From positions 2,164,001 through 2,228,000 of the forward strand of contig BROI01000001.1 of NCBI GenBank assembly GCA_027923505.1: DNA of 64,000 nucleotides, read 5' to 3'. The translations under genes were made by a program, and so were the position numbers. Each line of letters starts with the position of its first letter. Positions within the stretch are counted from its first letter, which is position 1. Source of the stretch: Mayamaea pseudoterrestris (lineage: Eukaryota; Bacillariophyta; Bacillariophyceae; Sellaphorales; Sellaphoraceae). A model generated the notes under the pieces. That model ran no database searches and was not told the DNA's origin. It worked only from the letters and a program-made list of their open reading frames with translations. This document shows positions 40,301 through 51,912 of this stretch, one piece after another.

Positions 40301-43300
40301 ATGGCGGATGCAAGATGATGCAACTGTTCGTCGGCAAGAAGAGTCTGCTGACGAGGGGATACCCACTGAGAACCGAGAGTGACATGCCCATGGCGCTCGA
40401 AGACTTCATTCGAGACATTGGCGCTCCCGATTTGCTCATTAGCGATAACTCGCGAGTGCAGCTCGGGAAGCAAGTTGAAACCTTGTTGCGATTCTACGCG
40501 ATTCGTGACCAACAGAGCGAGCCCGGATACCAGAACCAGAACCCTGCCGAGCGTCGCATCCAAGAAGTCAAGTCATCAGTCCAAAACATCATGAACCGTA
40601 CGGGCGCACCCGCTGGAGCCTGGCTCCTATGCGCGCTGTACGTAATCGCCTTATTCAACAATCTGGCGACCGAGTCCCTCAACTGGAAGACCCCTACTGA
40701 AGCCGCCTTCAACCGAGTACCCGACATTTTGCCGTTCCTGCAGTTCAAGTTCTGGGAACGAGTCCTGTACGAAGCTGGAGCCGACGAGCCGCCGACATTT
40801 CCTCACACCAAGGAAGCAGCAGGACGCTGGGTCGGCATTGCAGAGAACAAGGGTGACATCCTCACGTACCAAGTTCGATCCGATCGGACTGGAATGGTTG
40901 TCGTCCGATCCAACGTTCGTCCCTTCTCCGAAGGGCGTAACCTACGCGCTGAAGCTGAAAGCGCTCCTGAACCCGAGTCCGAACGACCACTGTTCGCGGA
41001 ACCTGTCTTCGACGCGCGTCCCGCGCGTGAACGAGCCCAAGTCGAAACTGTCGACGAGTTTGACGATGATTATGACCTAGTCGGTCCGGTGTTTGAACAC
41101 GACCTTACACCGACCCCAGCGCCTGATTCTGGGGGAACCGTGGATGAAGACGCATTCACGTTGGAAAGCGCTGCCGAGTTAGCCGGTTTGGATCCCGACG
41201 GACCCATGCCGTCCTTTACTCCGGCTGAACTGATGGGACGCACTGTCCTTCTTGACGAGGAAGACGGCTCCACGCGACGTTACAAGGTTATCGAGCAACT
41301 GAACGATCGCGATGAAGCCAACCACAAGATTATCAAGTTTCGATTGAGTCTCGGCGACGGCGACGTCGACGAGCTTATTACCCACCGAACCAGCCACCTT
41401 TGCGGAATACGCAGATCTGTACGACGACGATGACAACGACGACCAGTACTACAAGTTTGATTTCATTGACGGACATGAAGGTCCACTGACACAAGCCCAC
41501 GCTACGATCGCGGCTCATCCTACAAGGCTTGCTGATTAAATGGACGATTGTCGAACGTCCGCCTGATATGCTGTGACGCGCGCGAGCAGCGCAAGGGTAT
41601 GCTGGAAAAGGATGGATGGAAGCGCTTGAGGCGCATGGCAGGACGCACTAAACTGTTTAACCGCATGTGCAAGGCTGCAAAGAAGAACCGTGTCCAAGAA
41701 GCGCGTTTCAAGTTTGGCGTTCAAGTTCCTAATACCTGGAAGGAAGCGAACCGCCTCGACGCTGCTAATGGAAACACCCTGTGGGCTGACGCCGTCAAGA
41801 CTGAGATGGAGCAGCTACACGAGTACGACACTTTCATCGACAAGGGCATCGGTGCCTTCATGGAAAGTGACTGGAAGCGTATCAACGCGCATCTTGTTTT
41901 CGACTGCAAGAACGATCTACGACGTAAGGCCCGGCTCGTCGCCGGGGGACATTTGACCGCTCCGCCCAAGGACTCCGCCTACTCCGGCGTTGTATCTATG
42001 CGAAGCATTCGAACCATAGCACTGTTAGCTGAACTGAACGACCTCAAGTTTTGGGCTGCCGATGTCGGTAACGCCTACCTCGAGGCCAAGACCAAGGAAA
42101 AGGTCTACATTGTTGCCGGTCCCGAGTTTGGACCATTGGAAGGCCATACCTTGGTCATCTACAAGGCACTTTACGGATTGCGCACTTCTGGCGCGCGTTG
42201 GCATGAGCACTTTGCCGACACACTCCGCGACATTGGATTCTACCCAAGCTACGCGGATCCTGACGTCTGGATGAAAGACTGTGGCACTCACTACGAGTAC
42301 GTCGGCGTGTTCGTCGACGATCTGGCTATGGCCATGAAAGATCCACAAGCCTTCACGGACCTCCTCAAGGACAAGTACAAGTACAAGTTGAAGGGCGTCG
42401 GCGACATCAAGTATCACCTTGGAGCCGACTTCTATCGTGATCCCGATGGAACCCTCTGCATGAGCGCGAAGACCTACGTCGGTCGCATGCTCAAGAACTA
42501 CGAGACCATGTTTGGCGAGAAGCCACGCAAGCGCAAGTCACCGCTTGACGACGGGGACCACCCCGAACTTGACCTTACCGAAGAGCTGGATGCCCGTGGC
42601 ATTCAACAGTACCAGTCTCTTATCGGTGCCCTCCAGTGGGCAGTGACCCTATGTCGACTTGACATTCATTGTGCCGTAATGACACTTGGCCGATTCCGCT
42701 GCGCCCCGCGCCGCGGACACCTGGACCGAGCCAAGCGAGTCTGCGGTTACCTAGCTGAGTACCCTGATGCGGCGATTCGTTTCCGGACGAAGATCGTCGA
42801 TCACGGGGAACCTACCAAGTATGATTGGTTGCAATCGGTCTACGGCAACTCAAGCGAAGAGCTTCCGTGGAACATGCCGATCCCGAAGGGCAAGCCTGTG
42901 CAACTAACTACCTTTATGGACGCGAACCTGTACCATGATTACACTACTGGACCGCCCAATGGGAGTCCTGCATTTCCTGAACCAGACGCCCGTCGAATGG
43001 TTCTGCAAGCGTCAGAATACTATTGAGACTGCAAAGTACGGATCCGAGTTCGCGCGCCAAGCCGCGACGGAACAGATTACCGTGGTTTGGGATTCACTGC
43101 TCGCAGTTGGGATCTTGCGTGGACCAGACGTTCGCGACGTGTCAAGGCGTCAACGCCGCCACACTTTAGCCCGCATGCGCCGACTACCACCGAGTTCGCG
43201 AGGCCATTGCAAGCAATGTTCTGTACTTTGAGCACATCTTCGGCAAGCAGAACGTCGCCGACGTTCTTACCAAGTTCTTGCCGCATGCCACGTTCCAACC

Positions 43301-43375
43301 CCTGATTATTCCGATTCTTTTCAGGAAGGGTGATACGGCAAACCGATCGTTGTCACAAGCCTAGATCAAGGGGGA

Positions 43376-43704
43376 TGACACAATATTATTGAGTTGAGTT
43401 GACCTGCGTCTTATGACAAGACGGTTAGCTACCTGTGTTTTGTATGCATTTAATCCTGTGCAGGGTTGAGTCACACTTGTGACCGAATCCTCACATACAT
43501 GAGTGAAATCGCTGACGATCGAGGCGTGAACCTCGACCGTGAACCCAGTGAGAACGAGAAAGAAGCCCACGAGTAGAGTAGCGAGTAACATGCACTATTC
43601 TAGCAATTGAGTTTGTTTGTTTGCTTTACGCTGGACGAAGAGGTTGATCGCTCCGAGTCCATTGTAGTCGCTGGAATAAAGGTTCGTCTGATATTATCGT
43701 GTCA
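43376..43704 (+). repeat. LTR 3 (3' LTR) of the composite copia element
   Basis: 329 bp, TGACAC...GTGTCA, preceded by the purine-rich tract GATCAAGGGGGA expected for plus-strand priming. It is followed directly by satellite of the inverted subfamily. Confidence 0.94.
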
Positions 43705-43770
43705 AAAATGGTGCTAACTTTCAGGTGCGCTACGAGATGCATTGACTGGCTGGTCAATTAGTAGACTGCA
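43705..43770. repeat. Fragment of inverted 169-bp satellite (E)
   Basis: AATGGTGCTAACTTTCAGGTGCGCTAC...GACTGGCTGGTCAATTAGTA, nearly the same as 47316-47381. It is the reverse complement of subfamily D in type, so the satellite orientation flips across the copia composite. Confidence 0.85.
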
Positions 43771-46250
43771 TGTAGCTAAAATGGGAGCAGGGCTGGCACA
43801 TTCAACCATTGGTTGAATGTGCAGAGTCTCAGGGCATGGTGATGGCTTCCACGCCCAAATGGACAAGTCTATGAGTCCCAATCATTGTTCAAGTGCATAT
43901 TGGTTGTATTATGGGGTCTGCAGGCCATTTTGGAAGTCTCACTTGCCACTTGAGGTGCACCGCTAGCAGATCCAACAAGTTGTTGGATCTGCTCAGTCTC
44001 CATGTGGCATACATGGTGATGGATGCTGAGGTGCAACTGACCAACTTATGGACCATCATTGACATTAAACATGATTGGAAAGAAATTGGAGGGCTCAGCG
44101 GGCAATGCTGATGATCCCTGCAGCCAAAATGGGCGCAAGGCTGGCACATTCAACCATTGGTTGAATGTGCGGAGTGTCAGGGCATGGTGAAGGCTTCCAC
44201 GCCCAAATGGACAAGTCTATGAGTCCCAGTCATTGTTCAAGTCCATATTGGTAGTATTATGGGGTCTGCAGGCCATTTTGGAAGTCTCACTTGCCACTTG
44301 AGGTGCACGGCTAGCAGATCCAACAAGTTGTTGGATCTGCTCAGTCTCCATGTGGCATACCGGTACATGGTGATGGATGTTTAGGTGCAACTGAAGAACT
44401 TATGGCCCATCATTGACAACAAACATGATTTGAAAGAAATTGGAGGGCTCAGCGGGCAATGCTGATGATCCCTAGAGCCAAAATGGGCGCAGGGCTGGCA
44501 CATTCAACCATTGGTTGAATGTGCGGAGTGTCAGGGCATGGTGATGGCTTCCACACCCAAATGGACAAGTCTATGAGTCCCAATCATTGTTCAAGTGCAT
44601 ATTTGTTGTATTATGGGGTCTGCAGGCCATTTTGGAAGTCTCACTTGCCACGTGAGGTGCACAGATAGCAGATCCAACAAGTTGTTGGATCTGTTCAGTC
44701 TGCATGTGGCCTACATGGTGATGGATGCTGAGATGCAACTGACCAACTTATGGCCCAACATTGACACCAAACATGATTGGAAAGAAATTGGAGGGCTCAG
44801 CGGGCAATGATGGGCGCAGGGCTGGCACATTCAACCATTGTTTGAATGTGCGGAGTGTCAGGGCATGGTAATGGCTTCCACGCCCAAATGGACAAGTCTA
44901 TAAGTCCCAATCATTGTGCAAGTCCATATTGGTTGTATTATGGGGTCTGCAGGCCAATTTGTAAGTCTTACTTGCCACTTGAGGTGCATGGCTAGCAGAT
45001 CCAACAAGTTGTTGGATCTGCTCAGTCTCCATGTGGCCTACATGGTGATGGATGCTGAGGTGCAACTGACCAACTTATGGCCCATCATTGACACCAAACA
45101 TGATTGGAAAGAAACTGGAGGGCTCAGTGGGCAATGCTGATGATCCCTGCAGCCAAAATGGGCACAGGGCTGGCACATTCAACGATTGGTTGAATGTGCG
45201 GAGTGTCAGGGCATGGTGATGGCTTCCATGCCCAAATGGACAAGTCTATGAGTCCCAACCATTGTTCAAGTCCATATTGGTAGTATTATGGGGTCTGCAG
45301 GCCATTTTGGAAGTCTCACTCGCCACTTCAGGTGCACCACTAGCAGATCCAACAAGTTGTTGGATCTGCTCAGTCTGCATGTGGCATACATGGTGATGGA
45401 TGTTTAGGTGCAACTGACCAACTTATGGCCCATCATTGACAACAAACATGATTGGAAAGAAATTGGAGGGCTCAGCGGGCAATGCTGATGATCCCTGCAG
45501 CCAAAATGGGCACAGGGCTGGCACATTCAACCATTGGTTGAATGTGCGGAGTGTCAGGGCATGGTGATGGCTTCCACACCCAAATGGACAAGTCTATGAG
45601 TCCCAGTCATTGTTCAAGTCCATATTGGTAGTATTATGGGGTCTGCAGGCCATTTTGGAAGTCTCACTCGCCACTTCAGGTGCACCACTAGCAGATCCAA
45701 CAAGTTGTTGGATCTGCTCAGTCTGCATGTGGCCTACATGGTGATGGATGCTGAGGTGCAACTGACCAACTTAAGGCCCATCATTGACAACAAACATGAT
45801 TTGAAAGAAATTGGAGGGCTCAGTGGGCAATGTTGATGATCCCTGCAGCCAAAATGGGCGCAGGGCTGGCACATTCAACCATTGGTTGAATGTGTGGAGT
45901 GTCAGGGCATGGTGAAGGCTTCCACGCCCAAAAAGACAAGTCTATGAGTCCCAATCATTGTTCCAGTCCATACTGGTTGTATTATGGGGTCTGCAGGCCA
46001 TTTTGGAAGTCTCACTTGCCACTTGAGGTGCACCGCTAGCAGATCCAACAAGTTGTTGGATCTGCTCAGTCTGCATGTGGCCTACATGGTGATGAATGCT
46101 GAGGTGCAACTGACCAACTTATGGCCCAACATTGACACCAAACATGATTTGAAAGAAATTGGAGGGCTCAGCGGGCAATGCTGATGATCCCTTCAGCCAA
46201 AATGGGCGCAAGCTGGCACATTCAACCATTGGTTGAATGTGCTGTAAATT
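43771..46250. repeat. 348-bp dimeric satellite array (family F)
   Basis: About seven units; TTCAACC begins at 43801, 44149, 44503, 44830, 45178, 45526, 45874 and 46221 (mostly 348 bp, with one small insertion and one deletion). Each unit has two perfect hyphenated palindromes with a single central base: 12-bp arms CACATTCAACCA (first at 43797) and 13-bp arms GCAGATCCAACAA (first at 43966). Their centres lie about 170 and 178 bp apart. After each palindrome comes an AGTSTS-type box and a GCAT...ATGGTGATGG stretch, so the unit is a diverged dimer of about 174-bp monomers. Confidence 0.95.
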
Positions 46251-47381
46251 TTCAAGTGCCCATACCTAGAGCCATGTGTATGCCCAAATCAAGCCTGAAT
46301 GGTGCTAACATCCTTATTTCAGGTGCGTTACAAGAAAGTTGACTGGTTGGTCCCTCAGTTGACTGCAATGTGACTGGTGAGAAGTTCTCACCAGTCTCAG
46401 CCAGCAGATGCCGTAATATTCAAATGCCCATACCTAGAGCCACATGTATGCCCAAATCAAGCCTGAATGGTGCTAACATCCTTATTTCAGGTGCGCTACA
46501 AGAAAGTCTGACTGGCCGGTCCCTCGGTTGACTGCAATGTGACTGGTGAGAAGTTCTCACCAGTCTCAGCCAGCAGATGCCGTAATTTTTTATGCCCATA
46601 CCTAGAGCCACGTGTATGCCCAAATTAAGCCAGAATGGTGCTAACATCCATATTCTAGGTGCGCTACAAGAATATTTGACTGGATGGTCCCTCGGTAGAC
46701 TGCAGTGTGATTGGTGACGACTTGTCACCAGTCTCAGCCAGCAGATGCCATTATTTTCAAATGCCCATACCTAGAGCAATGTGTATGCCCAAATCAAGCC
46801 AGAATGGTGCTAACATGCATAATTCAAGTGCTCTACCAAGAAATTTTGACTGGCTTGTGGCTCAGTAGATGGCAATGTGATTGGTGACAACTTGTCACCA
46901 GTCTCAGCCAGCAGATGCCATAATTTTCTAATGCCCATACCTAGAGCCACGTGTATGCCCAAATCATGCCAGAATGGTGCTAACATGCCTAAGTCAGGTG
47001 CGCTACAAGAAATTTTGACCGGCTTGTGGCTCAGTAGATGGCAATGTGATTGGTGACAACTTGTCACCAGTCTTAGCCAGCAGATGCCATAATTTTCTAA
47101 TGCCCATACCTAGAGCCACGTGTATGCCCAAATCATGCCAGAATGGTGCTCACATGCTTAATTCAGGTGCGCTACAAGAAATTTTGACTGGCTTGTGGCT
47201 CAGTAGATGGCAATGTGATTGGTGACAACTTGTCACCAGTCTCAGCCAGCAGATGCCATAATTTTCATATGCCCATACCTAGAGCCATGTGTATGCCCAA
47301 ATCAAGCCAGAATGGTGCTAACTTTCAGGTGCGCTACAAGATGCATTGACTGGCTGGTCAATTAGTACACTGCGTGTAGTA
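46251..47381. repeat. 169-bp satellite, inverted orientation (E)
   Basis: About 6.5 copies of about 169 bp reading CCCATACCTAGAGCCA...ATGGTGCTAACAT...CAGTCTCAGCCAGCAGATGCC, the reverse complement of subfamily D. The first two copies carry CTGGTGAGAA-G-TTCTCACCAG, while later copies carry TGGTGACAA-C-TTGTCACCA: both arms changed together, keeping the palindrome. Confidence 0.93.
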
Positions 47382-48570
47382 TCAATTGTTTGGGGGGCAG
47401 ACACCCACACAGTAACAGTAACCAGCTCAAGGTGCTACAGTGTGAGGCCTTCATAGACTACCCCAATAGTCTTGCTCCATGAATTCTGTTTTGGCTATGC
47501 TTGGGGACACGTATGCAGTGAGATTGGTGCATAACAATCATTCCCAGCTCATGTGTAGCATCAGTTGTTTGTGAGGGCAGTGGTCCACACAGTATTCAGC
47601 TCCACAATAATACAATGTGTTGCCTTCAAAGACTACCCCCAATAGTCTTGTTCCATGAAATCCACTCTGGCTATGCTTGGAGACACGTATGCAGTGTGAT
47701 TGGTGCATAACAATCATTCCCAGTTTTTGTGTAGCATTAGTTGTTTGGGAGGGCAGAGGTCCACACAGTAACCAGCTCCATTATGCTACAGTGTGTGGCC
47801 TTCAAAGACTACCCCCAACAGTCTTGTTTCATGAATTATGATCTGTCTATGGGGACATGTATGCGGTGAGATTGTTGCACAACAATCATTCGCAGCTCAT
47901 GTGTAGCATCAGTTGTTTGGGAAGGCAGAGGTCCACACAGTAACCAGCTCCATGGTGCTACAGTGTGTGGCCTTCAAAGTCTACCCCCAAAAATAGTCTT
48001 GCTCCATGTATTATGTTCTGGTTATGCTTGGGGACACATATGCGGTGAGATTGGTGCATAACAATCATACCCAGCTCACGTGTAGCATCAGTTGCTTGTG
48101 AGGGCAGTGGTCCACACAGTATTCAGCTCCACAATAATACAATGTGTTGCCTTCAAAGACTACCCCCAATAGTCTTGTTCCATGAAATCCGCTCTGGCTA
48201 TGCTTGGAGACACGTATGCAGTGTGATTGGTGCATAACAATCATTCCCAGCTTTTGTGTAGCATTAGTTGTTTGGGAGGGCAGAGGTCCACACAGTAACC
48301 AGCTCCATTATGCTACAGTGTGTGGCCTTCAAAGACTACCCCCAACAGTCTTGTTCCATGAATTATGTTCTGGCTGTGCATGGGGACACGTATCCAGTGA
48401 GATTGGTGCATAACAATCATTCCCAGCTCATGTGTAGCCTCAGTTGTTCGGGAAGCAGATGTTTACACAGGAACCAGCTCCATGGTGCTACAGTGTGTGA
48501 TCTTCAAAGACTACCCACAATAGTCTTGTTTCCATGAAATCCGCTCTGGCTATGTTTGGGGACACATACA
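47382..48570. repeat. 176-bp satellite with 3-mer higher-order repeat (G)
   Basis: About seven monomers of 172-179 bp, marked by ATTGGTGCATAACAATCATT (TGGTGC at 47525, 47701, 47873 in variant form, 48052, 48228, 48404). Monomers three apart are much more alike than neighbours: 47525 and 48052, 47701 and 48228 are 527 bp apart and nearly identical. Most monomers carry AAGACTA...TAGTCTT with a short C-rich spacer. Confidence 0.92.
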
Positions 48571-48830
48571 TACCTAGAGTCATGTGTATACCTGAATCAA
48601 GCCCGAACGGTGCTTACTTCCTTATTTTAGGTGCACTACAAGATGCATTGACTGGCTAGTCCCTCAGTGGACCGCAATTGGTGACGACTTGTCACCAGTC
48701 TCAGCCAGCAGATGCCATGATTTTCAAATGCCCAAATCTAGAGCCACGTGTATGCCCAAATCATGCCAGAATGGTGCTAACATCCCCATTTCAGGTGCAC
48801 TACAAGGTGAGTTGGCTGGCTTGCAAACTT
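48571..48830. repeat. Last copies of inverted 169-bp satellite (E)
   Basis: About 1.5 diverged copies with CATACCTAGAGTCATGTGTA, GGTGCACTACAAG, GTCACCAGTCTCAGCCAGCAG. They mark the right border of the satellite domain, about 200 bp before the MCM7 stop codon. The stretch 48831-49032 holds no feature I can name. Confidence 0.88.
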
Positions 48831-49032
48831 CTGGGTAAAGATTTTGGATTGTTCTTTGAGCTTATTTATGCAATTTCGTTTCAGTGTTTGAAAATTGTTG
48901 CTCCAATCAGCTTTGCCTAAGCATGTTGCATCCTTCCACCTATTTATTTCTACAAAGAATGCCAAGAGCTTATACACTATAAGATTAGTGTCAATTTAGT
49001 TCATAAATATCGTGTTGAGTAAAGACGCATCT

Positions 49033-51912
49033 TTAAAACGTCAATCTTGTACGTTCACTATTGATCCGGATCACGTTTAACCCCTCGTATTCCTCCAAAC
49101 AAGCCTGCAATTGCTGCGACGTAAAGCCCTTGCGCAGCACCATGGCTTCGCAAAGACTAATCTCCAGCTCGTTCGACCCCGACACCGTAGCAAAATCACG
49201 AATGATGTGAAACACCCGCGACATGACATCCTCACCCCGACGTCTACGTCCATTATCGTCATCATTATCTTCTAAACTAGCCTTACTCATGTGCGTCAAC
49301 CGAATCGCTTCGTCCACATCCTCCCGGGCGACAAAGTCCGAAAACCGAAGGCGGGCCAATGCTTGACTCAAGCGCAAAATGGATAAAAGCTGTCGTGCTG
49401 TCATTGACGTTTGGTCTCCCTGCTTGCGGGGTCGTCCACCAGGTCGATCCTGCATGCGAAGCGAAACATATGCTTCGACAATATAAGGTGCCACATCAGG
49501 CGGAACAACAGGCTGATGCCTTCGTGCACGGGAAATATATTCGCGCAGCACACGCGGAGGGATTACATTCTTATCGGCCCCACCATTGCGATTAGGTGCT
49601 TCATCTGTGTCTGAGTCGTCATCATCGCCCCTTGAGCGCTCCAAACCTTCGTTTTGGTGCACAAACGTAACGTGCCGAGCAAGAGCAGTGTCTTTATCAA
49701 CATCCGCCAGGTCTAGAATCAAAAACATAAGATCGAATCGACTCAACAGCGAGTTTGGAAGATTCACATTTTCAGACAACGACCTTGATCGATTATAACG
49801 TCCATACAGCGGATTTGCTGCCGCTAAAACAGCAGCGCGGGCATTCAAGGTAGCGACAATACCCGCCTTTGCAATTGACACAGTCTGCTGCTCCATGACT
49901 TCGTGAATTGCTGTGCGATCGCCTTCGTCCATTTTGTCAAATTCGTCAATGGCGCAAATACCTCGGTCAGCTAACACAAGCGCTCCTCCTTCCAATGCCA
50001 TTTCTCCTGTTGCCATGTCTTTAGTTACGGCCGCCGTTAAGCCGACGCCGGAAGAACCCTTGCCAGTCGTATAAACACCTCGCGGAGCAATTGATGCAAT
50101 CTGCTTCAAAAGCTGCATCAGAGTAAAAGGCAAGATTGAGTAACACGTAACGAAAGACAGCATGTTCACAAACTGCATATTCATTTTTACCTGGGACTTT
50201 GCCACTCCTGGATCGCCCATGAGACAAATGTTAATATCGCCTCGAATTCTCATTCCATCGGGCAGTGTTCGCGTACACCCACCCACAAGCTGCAAAAGCA
50301 GCGCTCGCTTAATATCTTCATGACCAAAGATTTCTGGCGCAATGGATCTAGCCAGTCGCCCAATCGGATCGTCGCTGCTTGTGGCAATTTCCATAATCTG
50401 TGCAGTCAGTCGCGCAACTTCTTCTTCCGATAGGCTACCATCCGCCAAGAGCGACTCGTCGTACGACTTCTTGTGCACGTGAACGTGTTGTGCCTCCAAG
50501 TATGTGGTTGTAATCAAACCAGCCTGCATTGCACGGTAGCCCGACTCAGCCAGGCGCTGTGGCAAAAAGACGCCGTCAATTGTCACCACGTCGCCCGGAA
50601 GCGCTAATCGGGTCAACTCGCCCCGACAGTAGACACTCAAACTTCGCGGTACGTGCCCCATTGGCACTTGGTTCGGCAATTCTTGGAGCTTTAATTCTTG
50701 AAACTTGCAAAATTTGCTCGCCCGCGTTTGCAAGTGCAGTGTATCAGGTTGCTTGCAGTCAGCATTGGGACAAGCACGCTGCGGCATGAACTCGCGCTTG
50801 TTCTGAACCACTTGGTAGACTTCCACGCCACATGCGTCGCACGAGTAGGCGGCCACAATCAGTGAAGGTTTCACATCGGATGCCCTAACAATCATTCCAG
50901 TAATTGTCACCAAATGTCCCATGGCCTTGGAGCGAACATTGCGAAGACTGGCACCGACCAGTGTCGATGAGCTCTTGTCAGCACTTGCACGCTTGACAAC
51001 ATGTCGATCAAACGGGGGCATTGTTCCTGGCCGCCCAAAGGGAAGGATGCGCAGCTCGTATCGTCGCAGTAGGACTGGTGGAATCATTTCCTGCGCATTC
51101 GTGCGTTGCTGCTGGTTTTGCTGCTGGTCGTCTTGTTCGAAATTGGCATTACCAGCGTAAATGTTGTTGATTCCATTGTTAGCATCCTGCTGGTCCTGCT
51201 GTTGGCGACGAATTTGGTCCTGCTGTAGTCGCTGCTCCTGTAAAATGTCAATGGGATCGCGAATGACTCCGACGCGATGAACATTGTTGCGACCAGCCGA
51301 TGGTTGCATTTGCGCGAGCGTCTGATCAATGACATTGCAAAATAGTTCTTGGTAACGCATGGTATTGATAGCGGCTCGCTGTGCCAAGTCTCCACCTTCA
51401 ATGGAAAAGTTCTTGAGCTCATCGAGTGGTACTTCAACGACAAAGGTATTCGAGGCAAACGGAGAAGATGCAGCAGCAGCCTCGCTTGGCGCTAAATGTT
51501 CGCTCTCATAGTAACGTCTATCCTTGATTCGCTGCAAATGCTGCCGATAACAAAGCTCTCGACGCGTTCCAGTCGTTGCAGACGCCGTTGGGTTGAGCAT
51601 CATGGATTCATCCTCATCGCTATCGTCCGTTCCGGCGAGTGAAACGACTGCCAGCGAAGTATGCTGCTGCAGGAATTTGGAAAAGATTTCTGTTCCAATC
51701 AATAGAGAAATTATATAGTCAGTACAATATAAGATTGAGTTTCTTCGCATCGATTAGGTTGAGGATTACTCTACCTCTCTCTCGTCCGCCAGTCTCCCTC
51801 AACATTCATCTGATCATCCCTCACCTTCATCCTTTTGATAGTCTGGATAATTGCTCAACACTGGGTCTGAAACAAGATTATCGTCATTGTCTTCACTTCG
51901 TTGGGATGCCAT
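49033..51912 (-). CDS. MCM7: DNA replication licensing factor MCM7
   Basis: Subunit of the MCM2-7 replicative helicase. Three exons: 51912-51825, 51689-50191 and 50112-49033, giving 888 residues. Exon 1 starts MASQRSEDNDD; its join makes DYQKDE-EIFSKFLQQH, which fits the N-terminal helix of MCM7 (human ...KVKKFLQ). Seen: a Gln-rich insert (about 180-234, absent from human MCM7), a zinc finger (C313, C316, C336, C341), Walker A GDPGVAKS (521-528), Walker B AIDEF (583-587), Arg finger LSRFD (about 654). MCM7-type blocks include LVTITGMIVRASDVKP, EIFGHEDIKRALLLQLVGG and TGKGSSGVGLTAAVTKD. A continuous frame crosses the 78-nt second intron; read through, it would add 26 residues right after Walker A that no MCM has. 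Intron 1 is 135 nt (51690-51824). It is divergent from the DUF1823 gene and is the first gene beyond the satellites. Confidence 0.97.
50113..50190 (-). other. In-frame 78-nt intron of MCM7
   Basis: Begins GTAAAAATG and ends CTGATGCAG on the coding strand. It is a multiple of three and has no stop codon, so gene finders would read it as coding. Removing it restores the family sequence GVAKSQ-LLKQIA with no gap. Confidence 0.9.

Larger units (their letters stand above)
32418..43704 (+). mobile_element. Composite Ty1/copia element with three LTRs
   Basis: A young but broken LTR retrotransposon with the order LTR (32418-32746), partial internal region, LTR (36981-37309), full-length internal region, LTR (43376-43704). 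The first 4563 bp (32418-36980) are an almost exact direct duplicate of 36981-41543. Parts in the full-length half: gag about 37.53-39.0 kb; protease/integrase about 39.0-41.5 kb (integrase with D...D...E context including LLISDN and NPAERRIQEVK); RT about 41.55-42.7 kb (VFVDDL motif); RNase H about 42.7-43.3 kb. A purine-rich tract precedes the last LTR. The domain order and RT type fit Ty1/copia, close to the diatom CoDi-type group (recollection). The coding part has roughly five interruptions, so neither half looks whole. The three LTRs differ at only a few positions, implying a recent origin. The flanks do not show a matching target duplication. Confidence 0.93.

Noticed and set aside
32418-43704. 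Two separate complete copia insertions in tandem
   Set aside because: The first half lacks RT, RNase H and its own 3' end, and the halves are almost identical, which fits one duplicated element better than two independent insertions.
43893-46184. Open frames of 66-74 codons recurring in the 348-bp family
   Set aside because: They recur with the repeat, cross the palindromes and show no protein-like conservation.
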